Assembly: GCF_017873605.1 (NCBI RefSeq)
Contig: NZ_JAGGKI010000012.1
Coordinates: forward strand, 1 to 64,000
Direction: 5' to 3'
Source: Paenibacillus lactis
GTDB lineage: Bacteria; Bacillota; Bacilli; Paenibacillales; Paenibacillaceae
Length of the DNA: 64,000 nt
Under the pieces are notes generated by a model, which was not told the origin of the DNA, ran no database searches, and worked only from the letters and a program-made list of their open reading frames with translations. A program made the position numbers and the translations under genes. Below, one piece after another: positions 8,901 through 16,090 of the stretch; position 1 is the stretch's first letter, and the number at the start of each line of letters is the position of its first letter.

Positions 8901-10643
8901 GTCGATAACACCGGTCAGGTTACAAAAGTCGTGAACCGCAATCAGGCCATCAAATGGAGCTGGGGATCACCGGAGGAGAATAACAGCGTCATCCCTCAGG
9001 GCGGCTTCGTCATTTCCACGCTGGACCCGTCCGGCACGAGAACGCTGCGTCAGCTCGTGGCGAACGCCTACAATACGGGCGATCAGGTTCGTTCCGCGGT
9101 ATTACGCGGACTGATGGATGATGAGGGGAAAGAGACGCGGGACAGCCAGCTTCAGCTCGAGGGGCAGGTTGAAGTTCTTGGACCCGGCAAGGCTACCGTA
9201 AACGTAAACGGCGGCGAAGCGTCGGTGGCCACGAACGGAAAATTTACGGCTGCAGTTCCGCTGGCAACCGGCGTCAACTCGGTTACGGTCGACGTGTACG
9301 TTGACAACTATAAAACCAATAGCAAAACATTCGAGGTGATTCGGACGTCAACAGGAGACGGGGGCTCGAACCCTGGCAACCCTGGAAATCCGGGAGGCGG
9401 ATCCGGTGGTGAGCCTCCGATCCCGCCTAAGCCGGAAGAGCCTCGCCTAAACATTAAGAAAGAGACGGGCGCGGATGGACGGACCGTGGTGACAGCCGAT
9501 GCGAATGAGAAGCGGATGCTGGCGGATATCGAACAGCTGCGCAAGCAGCCAGCACCGTCTCGTGTGCTTGCATATGCATTCGACGAAGCGGCGGATTCCA
9601 TCGTGCTGAACTTGCCGGCTAAAGGCATAAGCACAGCTGCAGCAGAGCTGCAAGGCGGCTCTATCACAGTGGAATCGGCCTTCGGCAAACTGGAGCTTCC
9701 AATTCAGGTGCTGCGAGAGATGCTGCAGCAGCAGGGGAATGCCGATACTCTTCAGATTCGCATCGGCAATGCTGCAAAAGCGGAAGAAGACGCGATCAGC
9801 AAAGCCTTGCGGGAGGGCGCTTCCAAGCTTGGTGCATCCCTTGAACTATCCTTTGCCTGGAAACAGGGGGATACGCTGAAGCCGATCACCGCTTGGAAGG
9901 GAGCGCCGGCCAAATTCATCAAGCCGCTGCCGGGAAGTGCCAGCGCATCCTCTACATCGATTCTGAGATGGGATGCGGCTGCCGGTAAACTGTATTTCGT
10001 ACCGGCGATAATCAGAGCGGCCCATGCGGATTTCAGATTCCGGGAAGGCGGCATTTATGCGGCGGCCGCATATGAAAAGACGTTTGCGGATGTGAAGGAT
10101 CATTGGTCCAATGAGGACGTATCACTGCTTGCCTCCAAGCACGTCATTGAAGGGCTAAGCGAGAACCGGTTCGGTCCGAATGAGCAGGTAACGCGGGCCC
10201 AGTTTACGGCAATGCTCGTGCGGGCGCTCGGGCTGAAGGAGCAGGCGGGCGACGCCAGCTTCCGGGACGTCGGGGCGGACGCTTGGTATGCTTCAGCTGT
10301 AGCGACGGCCGTAGAGCATGGATTGATTGAAGGCTTCAGCAGCGGCGAGTTCAGACCGAATGACCGAATTACGAGGGAGCAGATGAGCGTGCTGCTCGTC
10401 CGCGCAATGAAGCTTGCCGGAACCGAACTGGAGGCCGTTGATCCGGGCTCGGTGCTGGAGGGCTTCAAGGACCGGGACAGCATTGCGGGCTGGTCCGAGG
10501 AGGCGGTGTCGGCCATCGTGCATTCGGGCATTATGAAGGGACGCGGGTCCGAACGCTTTGCACCGGATGCCGAGTCTACCCGTGCCGAGGGCGCTGCCGT
10601 CTTGGCCAGAATGCTGGAAATGGCAGGTTATATGAACCGCTAA
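6000..10643 (+). CDS. Giant SLH-anchored GHL10-type glycoside hydrolase-like protein
   Basis: A 1547-residue secreted protein. The signal peptide is residues 1-32 (arginine-rich start, cleavage likely after LYA). Module A copies of about 100 residues lie near 77-177, 307-417 and 938-1035, and each is followed by an Ig-like module B of about 65 residues (about 215-280, 440-510, 1048-1115). The GHL10 (DUF187) TIM-barrel domain spans about 514-913, with VDGIVHDRSRYDN at a typical active-site strand. A Gly/Pro linker follows (about 1119-1148), then three SLH domains starting near 1362, 1421 and 1489, with TRAQ, TREQ and TRAE motifs. SLH domains bind pyruvylated wall polymer, so the enzyme should sit on the cell surface and may feed the upstream importer. 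Substrate unknown. Confidence 0.9.
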   Translation: MNRMFRRRLSLLLGLSLIFSLLAPAAMPLYADTVPTDQGGSGANPEPVTFVAGDGSGTELELTDINVTGASLEGKSDYLALYTSGSGVTNAVYDKEIWVPSLHVAVAVDANGTVQQVVGPDNDPPTGWDPDMRLPVPEGGYVVLTGKTADWDTSTYQKTLFQHFRKGEQVKLMRGETEVNAGDFLPDQPGPDPDPLPPELHLITEDGKLVDIPVVEVAGFVANLAADQDAVVTVDGEEAELSAEGMFRMNVYLEPGANPITVKLIINGNEMASTTINVVYEPVENQDYIEVEAAPKDITIDIEGPRKKLDYIDKDVTGIPNIVALFTRDFGTSITVPQTNVAVQVDANNRVLQVINPSINGKPPVWTGPTELEIPEGGYVLMAQDNSYTGNNIKRYLAENFKAGDVIKLRKNGEVVQVRDLMSGNGAIARLKLDNAQMYTVTEGSTVISGKIENIDDINAIKLLVNGTEVPFGADGTFTYNYSLTAGINYIEVMVQKNGIEQDKQEVAVFARPGFSSEKEVILWVDQASNVRKFQSSEQVREFLERAKDTGVTSIALDVKGVEGFVSYKKNDLTGRPYVSEIKAPEKAGASPDLDLLQEFIDHGHALGLKIHAAINVFAEGSIAHNEYAVLNDHLDWEERVYFAENNGEIKRLRESNKQGLVAFVNPANDEVRDYQLKTFEEIIKNYDVDGIVHDRSRYDNEGADFSEETRVKFEQFLQAQDKQLTNWPNDIFYYENNVRVYGPLIQEWWEFRSGTIQSFFREVKELADSYEATKGKTIQVSSYVGSWYETYYLNGVNWGSKNFRYHPALGMPDESVYTPDYYETGYIEYLDFLMIGAYQTTSQEIQKYITLGNIVTNGEIPLYAGIAMNNVQAPAVQREVFQAGLKNTNGLMLFDASQVNWPIAKAALQDREWVKDYQLGMSLPNSPDTFLEGNYYNVNRIEGNINVMTEAFGYSTGTNRFGVEVVVDNTGQVTKVVNRNQAIKWSWGSPEENNSVIPQGGFVISTLDPSGTRTLRQLVANAYNTGDQVRSAVLRGLMDDEGKETRDSQLQLEGQVEVLGPGKATVNVNGGEASVATNGKFTAAVPLATGVNSVTVDVYVDNYKTNSKTFEVIRTSTGDGGSNPGNPGNPGGGSGGEPPIPPKPEEPRLNIKKETGADGRTVVTADANEKRMLADIEQLRKQPAPSRVLAYAFDEAADSIVLNLPAKGISTAAAELQGGSITVESAFGKLELPIQVLREMLQQQGNADTLQIRIGNAAKAEEDAISKALREGASKLGASLELSFAWKQGDTLKPITAWKGAPAKFIKPLPGSASASSTSILRWDAAAGKLYFVPAIIRAAHADFRFREGGIYAAAAYEKTFADVKDHWSNEDVSLLASKHVIEGLSENRFGPNEQVTRAQFTAMLVRALGLKEQAGDASFRDVGADAWYASAVATAVEHGLIEGFSSGEFRPNDRITREQMSVLLVRAMKLAGTELEAVDPGSVLEGFKDRDSIAGWSEEAVSAIVHSGIMKGRGSERFAPDAESTRAEGAAVLARMLEMAGYMNR

Positions 10644-10659
10644 TTTTCTTCAGGAGTCT

Positions 10660-10691
10660 GCGAAGGTGACCTGATAGCAGGTTGCCTTCGC
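10660..10691 (+). terminator. Hairpin behind the SLH gene
   Basis: Bases 10660-10673 pair with 10678-10691 (12 of 14 matches) around a tight loop, 17 bases after the stop codon. There is no T run after it, so it may protect or weakly terminate the transcript. Confidence 0.45.
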
Positions 10692-10845
10692 TAGCTTCTC
10701 TATAGTACAGGGGACGAGAGGCAAGCTGGAGCAGTACAACAGACCAAGTGGCGCATTTGGCAACCCCACTGCAGATCTAACACGGAGGCGCTGGCTTGGA
10801 TGTGGGAAATTCTTGAGCATCTCCGCAACTGCATAGAATTAAAGG

Positions 10846-10885
10846 AAATTCTCCCCCAGGTTAAGACCTGGGGGAGAATTTTTTG
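10846..10885 (+). terminator. Strong rho-independent terminator
   Basis: AAATTCTCCCCCAGGT (10846-10861) pairs perfectly with 10866-10881 around TAAG, followed by more T. It should work on both strands: on the plus strand for the SLH gene and, by its flanking A-rich side, for minus-strand transcripts from the nucleotidyltransferase gene. The rest of 10644-11092 holds no gene I can support. Confidence 0.85.
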
Positions 10886-11092
10886 TGCCAAGGCAACGAG
10901 TCAATGCGAACGAATCAACGCGTAACCAGTCAAGTACATCATATAACCGCTATGTGTTGCCCTGCAGCCTTACATTCACAGCATGACTACAGGTCGTAAC
11001 GAGCTCGCTGGTACGCACCGTCGCATCATGATTCTCCGCTCCGTATTGGATCGCGTTATGAAACGGATCATCCCAAATGTGCAGCCTGCAGC

Positions 11093-11881
11093 TCAGCGCT
11101 CTAACCCTGTGGACGCTCCTCCTTCGACGGCGTGGGTAATTTCGCCGAGCATGTACTCGGCGAAGCGGACAAGCCCGGCACTTTCGATCACAGAAGCGTC
11201 ATTTGCACCAGCGTATTCGCGGAGCGCATGCTCCAGGATGGGGCGGTACTCCGGGGGAAGCGTGTGCAAGCCCCATTTACCGCCTTCCTGCTTGGACGAG
11301 ACGACGCCCTCTTGCAGGTAGTACAGCACCCGGCACAGATTGAGCGTATAGTACATCGGAGATTTGTTAATTTCCTGTACCGCTTCGCTAACATCATGAA
11401 GGAGCGCTTGTACAACGTATGTCCGGTCGATCGGCCTGAACATCTCGCGAACCGGCGTGCCGTACAAGGTGCGTCCCCGATGGTATATCACCGTGTAATG
11501 AGCGGCCAGATCGGGGTCGCCGAATCCGCCGCAGAAGTAATTCTCGTCGGCGATATATTTCTCGCGGTGAAAGTCCGAGTAATGAAATTCAAATGGCGGC
11601 GGATAGACGAAGTTCCGGATGCCCGATGCAAGCACGGCGCTCAGCTCAAGCCCCCGCCCGCTCAGAAGATTGTCTTGAAAAGCGATGATTTGTTTGGCTA
11701 GCCGCTTCCATTGCTCCTTTGAACATGTTTGATGCACCACGAGCAGCAGGTCCACATCGCTTTTTGCCGGGTTGAAGCAGCCCATAGCCAAGGATCCATG
11801 CAAATAAACCCCGGCCAGATTGTCGCCCAGCTCATGGACAAATAATTCGACGGCTTGCTCTAATACGACTGTCATATCCAT
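11093..11881 (-). CDS. Aminoglycoside adenylyltransferase-like nucleotidyltransferase (AadA/ANT(9) type)
   Basis: A 262-residue cytoplasmic protein. The ATG at 11881 follows AAGGTGGG at about eight bases; a GTG four codons upstream is less likely. Near residues 25-50 it has the nucleotidyltransferase signature GS-x-AMG with SDVDLLLVV, giving the two metal-binding aspartates. The C-terminal half matches the DUF4111 helical domain of AadA-type enzymes, with SKQEGGKWGLHTLPPEYRPI. Family members transfer AMP to spectinomycin or streptomycin; chromosomal relatives often have no proven resistance role, so the substrate is uncertain. The gene is solitary, divergent from the lipoprotein gene at 12.2 kb. 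Confidence 0.82.
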   Translation of the reverse strand: MDMTVVLEQAVELFVHELGDNLAGVYLHGSLAMGCFNPAKSDVDLLLVVHQTCSKEQWKRLAKQIIAFQDNLLSGRGLELSAVLASGIRNFVYPPPFEFHYSDFHREKYIADENYFCGGFGDPDLAAHYTVIYHRGRTLYGTPVREMFRPIDRTYVVQALLHDVSEAVQEINKSPMYYTLNLCRVLYYLQEGVVSSKQEGGKWGLHTLPPEYRPILEHALREYAGANDASVIESAGLVRFAEYMLGEITHAVEGGASTGLER

Positions 11882-12165
11882 ACGTGATCCCACCTTCGGG
11901 TATATAGTTGTATATTATTTTGTGGGATATCCCCCCGTCAATGGAATGAAAGCTTATAAGAATTCTGTGCGCCTTGAATAACTCGGGGCCCGGCAAGCAA
12001 GCTCCTCCGGCCGCCTCCGATCCGGCAAACGCTATTCGGAAATTTTACAAACCATTATGGTGGTCATTAAGCTAACGGGTGGAAAAGTTCAACCAATCCT
12101 GAATATGTCGGGAACAATTACCCTTGAGATTTCGTTATAAAGGGTAAGAAGTCGAAGGGGGGAAG

Positions 12166-12825
12166 ATGATGAGAGTCGTCATTGTCCTTTTTGTATTTGT
12201 ACTAATATTTACAGGGTGTAGTTCAGATAAAACAAGTAAAATCATCACGGATTCCATAACCAAGCCAACGATTAATACAGTAACCAATCATGAGTTGGAT
12301 TCCGGGCAGATCATCTATAATCATAACTATGACAACATGGATCGTGGGAATCATGATTTAGAAGGACAGGTTGTGATTGATTTGAAGTATTACAATGATC
12401 ACTCGATTAGCCGTGGTGATATCGTATACTTCAGGAATCCTGAGACTAAAAAGAATCTTGGTGAGTACAGCATTTCCAGAGTTATCGGGCTGCCCGGCGA
12501 AAAAGTAAAGATTGAAAAAGGACAGATCTATATTAACGACAAATTGCTGGATGCTTTTTACGGAAGGGCACATCGACTGGGGGATGATCTCGAAAGTTTG
12601 AAAAAAGCTTTAGAGCGCGATAACATGGGAACTCATATACGAAAAAACATTGAAAACAATGTGGAATATTTTCAACAAATGAGCATGGAGGAAATCGAGA
12701 TCCCCGAAGACCATGTTTATCTTGTAGGAGATGATTGGTCCCGCAGTAATGATAGCAGATTGTTCGGGCCATTACCCACAGACAAAATTGAGGGGAAAGT
12801 GGCGGGGGTAGTCGGTAGCCCGTAA
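12166..12825 (+). CDS. Signal-peptidase-I-like lipoprotein lacking the Ser/Lys dyad
   Basis: A 219-residue lipoprotein. The signal peptide ends LIFTGC, so Cys18 is the probable lipidation site; a second ATG three bases on is an equally good start after AAGGGGGG. The body resembles S26 signal peptidases: box C RGDIVYF, box D ISRVIGLPGEKVKIEKGQIY and box E GDDWSRSNDSRLFGPLP. The catalytic serine of box B aligns with Asn in DNMDRGNHD and the box D lysine aligns with Ser in SIS, so peptidase activity is doubtful. Automatic annotation would call it signal peptidase I. Codon use is clearly AT-richer than neighbouring genes, suggesting a different history. Confidence 0.8.
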   Translation: MMRVVIVLFVFVLIFTGCSSDKTSKIITDSITKPTINTVTNHELDSGQIIYNHNYDNMDRGNHDLEGQVVIDLKYYNDHSISRGDIVYFRNPETKKNLGEYSISRVIGLPGEKVKIEKGQIYINDKLLDAFYGRAHRLGDDLESLKKALERDNMGTHIRKNIENNVEYFQQMSMEEIEIPEDHVYLVGDDWSRSNDSRLFGPLPTDKIEGKVAGVVGSP

Positions 12826-12850
12826 GCTAAAGAGAAACGTTAATCCAATG

Positions 12851-12902
12851 AAAAAAGCGGCAGACTAAGACTCTACGTCGTATCTTAGTTTGCCGTTTTT
12901 TG
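12851..12902 (+). terminator. Terminator between convergent genes
   Basis: A long stem (12851-12870 with about 12883-12901, one internal mismatch) flanked by A6 and T6 lies between the signal-peptidase-like gene and the convergent oxidoreductase gene. It can serve both strands. Confidence 0.85.
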
Positions 12903-13033
12903 TTTACGCTGAAAACTCCACATCAACTCAATTCGCATTCAATGGACTAAACAACCAGTCGCCGGTTCATAACCGGCAACTGGCTATTCAGATCTGTGCA
13001 GCTTGGATTCCTGTATTTTCACTACGGAATACC

Positions 13034-14608
13034 TTATACCGGGCGCAGCGCCGGCCATTTCAGCTCGATTCCTTCACTCGTGAGCCTTTGCTGGAAGTCG
13101 GCCAGCGTTTCCTCGTTGTTGCGTACGTTCGTAGGGAGGATGCCGTGATCCAGGCAATAGCTGACGCAGTAGCCGGCAGCTTCCCCGATGTTCCATTCCA
13201 CAGGATGAAGGCGGTAGCACCCGTTCGTGATGTGGGTGACGCCGATGTTCTTGCTGGCGGCCAGCACATTGGTTACCCGTTTCGGGATCAGGCTGCCGAG
13301 CGGAATTTGAAACGGTAAGGACGAGATGTCGATATACGGGCGATTGCCCGTGCTTGGATGAAGGTCAATCCGGTAGCAGCCGATGCCAATGGAATCATAG
13401 AACTCTTCCGCCGTTCCGCTTGGCCTGGAATCGGTGGCCACATGCTGCTCCAGGACGGTAAATTCGGCCTGAATGCGTCTGGATTCCCGGATATACGGAT
13501 ACATCGCCATGCCATCCTCCGTGCCGACAACATCCGGACGTAAACGCAGCCCGGGATAGCCTTGACCTCCGTCCGGCCGCGGTGCCTCCGTCTGAAGCCA
13601 GTACAGAAGGGACAGACTCAGCTGCTTCGCCTCGTTCAGATGGCGCGCAGCCTCTTCTTCGGGAACATCGATAATGGAACCAAGCCAGTAGTCATTCTGC
13701 GGCCAGTTGACGAGCGATACCGAGGTGTCGAAGGTCCCTTCCGCAAAGTGCCTCGGATCCAGGATCTGACGGTATTGATACAGCGGGAACTTGCCGTGGC
13801 CAGGAAATATTTCATAATCGACCGGCTCGTTCGTGGAGGGCTTTACTGCCGTCAGGCTGAGCAGGCGGTCCGGCCAGAAATCCGGCTTGTACTGGCGCCA
13901 GAAATCATACATTTGCGGTTTATCGATCGTGTGGTCTTCACCCTCCAAGTAATCCACGGCAAAGCAATAGGTGAAGCCTTGCATATCCTGCGGCAGCGGT
14001 TCTCCGCTCACCGCATGGGGCTCGCCGGTCTGCTCCACGGATTCGGCTCCGGTCACATACTCGATTCCGGCTAGCGGAAGCAGGTCCCCGAGCTCTGTTG
14101 CATCGATGAAATAAGGGGCTTGAAGGATGATGCGATCTCCGGTCTCAAGCAGCTTGACCGTTACGCTCTTCACCTGGTCGCCGTCAACCTCCGCCTGTTC
14201 GACCACCGATTTGTACAGAATCTTGATTTTGCCGCTGTGAACGTAAGGCGCCAGCATTTGGTGCAGCACGGCCAGGGCGGTCCGGGGCTCGTGGCACAGC
14301 CGGCTGACGATGCCGCTGCCAGGATTGAGATTCACCGTTGCCCTTGCCTTGGGGGTCATAGGGAAATGATCCCGGTAGTACTGCCGGACACCCTCACGAA
14401 ACTGTCTATAGCTTCGGGTGCATCCGAATGACTCGATCCACGGATGTTCGTCCGGGGGGACGGCCTGGCTAGTCAGCTGCCCGCCGATCCAAGTGGTTTC
14501 CTCGGTCATGATGACGGTTTTTCCGGATTTGGCAGCGGCGAGGGCGGCGGCTGTACCGCCTGTTCCGCCCCCGAGAATAACGATATCGGCCTGCATTTCT
14601 CGGTTCAT
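13034..14608 (-). CDS. FAD-dependent oxidoreductase of the pectin locus
   Basis: A 524-residue protein with the FAD Rossmann motif ILGGGTGGTAAALAAA at residues 11-26, TEETTWIGGQLTSQ shortly after, and a C-terminal NVLAASKNIGVTHITNGCYR segment typical of PF12831 oxidoreductases. I start it at 14608, nine bases after AAGGAG; the upstream extension has no binding site. No signal peptide is seen, so it should be cytoplasmic. It is divergent from the pectinesterase gene and they share a 368-base promoter region holding the locus motif. Relatives are common in plant-polysaccharide clusters, but the substrate is unproven; sugar or sugar-acid oxidation is my inference. Confidence 0.87.
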   Translation of the reverse strand: MNREMQADIVILGGGTGGTAAALAAAKSGKTVIMTEETTWIGGQLTSQAVPPDEHPWIESFGCTRSYRQFREGVRQYYRDHFPMTPKARATVNLNPGSGIVSRLCHEPRTALAVLHQMLAPYVHSGKIKILYKSVVEQAEVDGDQVKSVTVKLLETGDRIILQAPYFIDATELGDLLPLAGIEYVTGAESVEQTGEPHAVSGEPLPQDMQGFTYCFAVDYLEGEDHTIDKPQMYDFWRQYKPDFWPDRLLSLTAVKPSTNEPVDYEIFPGHGKFPLYQYRQILDPRHFAEGTFDTSVSLVNWPQNDYWLGSIIDVPEEEAARHLNEAKQLSLSLLYWLQTEAPRPDGGQGYPGLRLRPDVVGTEDGMAMYPYIRESRRIQAEFTVLEQHVATDSRPSGTAEEFYDSIGIGCYRIDLHPSTGNRPYIDISSLPFQIPLGSLIPKRVTNVLAASKNIGVTHITNGCYRLHPVEWNIGEAAGYCVSYCLDHGILPTNVRNNEETLADFQQRLTSEGIELKWPALRPV

Positions 14609-14737
14609 GGCATAGATCTCCTTTGGTTGGATGGACATCGTCCAGCTTTTAAAGAATACTATTTTCATTGTAGAAGCACAGGCGGCTGAAAAGTACCGGA
14701 CGGAGGTGACCTTTTTTGGTAATCTGATGTGTTTTTA

Positions 14738-14760
14738 GGAATAATCATTAGATTTGGGCT
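14738..14760 (+). promoter_or_regulatory. Operator-like motif, copy 1
   Basis: GGAATAATCATTAGATTTGG lies between the divergent oxidoreductase and pectinesterase genes. Near-identical words occur at 18484 and 20320 in front of the two binding-protein genes. A binding site for the AraC-type regulator encoded at 16.1-18.4 kb is the simplest explanation. Confidence 0.55.
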
Positions 14761-14976
14761 CCGCGGCACAGGGGTTCATTTGAGTGTCAGGACATGGGCT
14801 TATCCAGGGATTGTATGCGGAATGCACGAATCTCTACTATGATATGGATATCGAAATAATTAGAATATCGATGATAACGATATCGAGATTTTCCCCCGAG
14901 AAACCATACAGGGAAGGGAATAACGGTTTGCGACGGAGGGATACGGTGAGTGAATATGTCAGGGGAGGGCAAGAGC

Positions 14977-16023
14977 ATGAGGATATTGCCGGAACAAGAG
15001 AAGCAGCGCTTGATTACGGTAGCGCTCGATGGAAGCGGGGATTATCGCAGCATTAAGGAAGCGGTGGACCATGCGCCGGGCGGAACGGCTGAGCAACGAA
15101 CCGTCATCCATATCCGCGATGGCGTATATAACGAGAAGCTCCATATTGAGAAGCCCTTTCTTCATCTCGTGGGGGAAAGTGCCGAAGGAACCATCATTAC
15201 ATATGACGACTACGCCAGAAAAACGTTCCCCGACGGCAGTCCGTACCATACTTTTAACTCTTACACCGCTTTGTTTGGTGCGGACGATTTGACGGTCGAG
15301 AACCTGACGATAAGAAATGATGCCGGCCGGGGGGAGCTTGTCGGACAGGCGCTGGCCGCCTATGTGGACGGCGACCGCATCTGCTTCCGAAATTGCCGCT
15401 TTATCGGGCATCAGGATACGCTGTTCACCGGTCCGCTGCCGGATAAACCGCTGAAGCGGGGCAGCTTTGGAGGACCCCGGGACGGCTTGCATAAGGTAGC
15501 CGGACGCCAGTGGTACGACAGCTGTTATATCGAGGGGGATGTCGATTTTATCTTCGGTTCGGCGACAGCCGTGTTTACGGACTGCGAAATCTTCTCCCGC
15601 AACCGTCTGACCGCGGAAAACCTTCCTCATGTAGAGCGGCATCCGGAGATTAACGGCTGGATTACGGCCGCGTCCACGCCGGAAAGCAGCCCGTACGGCT
15701 ATGTGTTTGTCCGCTGCAGGCTGACGGGCGATGCGCCCGAGGGCTCCGTGTATTTAGGCCGGCCATGGCGTAACCACGCAAAGGTGGCATGGATCGATTG
15801 CTGGATGGGAGCGCATATTCGAGCCGAAGGCTGGGACAACTGGGACAAGCCGGAGAGCGAAGCAACCGTGACCTATGTGGAATACCGTTGCGCCGGTCCC
15901 GGGGCAGATCGGCAGCACCGGGTATCCTGGTCCGGCACGCTGCCGGATGAACAAGCCGATCAATATTCGCTTGGCTGCATCTTCGAAGGGGAGGCTCCTT
16001 GGATTCCGTTTTCAGGCTCGTAA
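14977..16023 (+). CDS. Pectin methylesterase (CE8), apparently intracellular
   Basis: Pectinesterases remove methyl groups from galacturonate residues. All catalytic motifs are present: GHQDTLF (acid/base Asp), YIEGDVDFIFGSA (nucleophile Asp) and LGRPW (Arg), in a right-handed beta-helix protein of about 348 residues. I prefer the ATG at 14977, seven bases after AGGGGAGGG; starts at 14950 (GTG) or 14956 are possible. None gives a signal peptide, so the enzyme probably acts on imported oligogalacturonates. It is followed by the convergent AraC regulator and sits in a locus with importer, KdgF-like cupin and esterase. Confidence 0.92.
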   Translation: MRILPEQEKQRLITVALDGSGDYRSIKEAVDHAPGGTAEQRTVIHIRDGVYNEKLHIEKPFLHLVGESAEGTIITYDDYARKTFPDGSPYHTFNSYTALFGADDLTVENLTIRNDAGRGELVGQALAAYVDGDRICFRNCRFIGHQDTLFTGPLPDKPLKRGSFGGPRDGLHKVAGRQWYDSCYIEGDVDFIFGSATAVFTDCEIFSRNRLTAENLPHVERHPEINGWITAASTPESSPYGYVFVRCRLTGDAPEGSVYLGRPWRNHAKVAWIDCWMGAHIRAEGWDNWDKPESEATVTYVEYRCAGPGADRQHRVSWSGTLPDEQADQYSLGCIFEGEAPWIPFSGS

Positions 16024-16090
16024 GACCGGGATCGAAGGGAAGAAGCTGGAATAAAGAAGCAGGGATGGAGCAGCCCGAAGGCCGTTCCGT

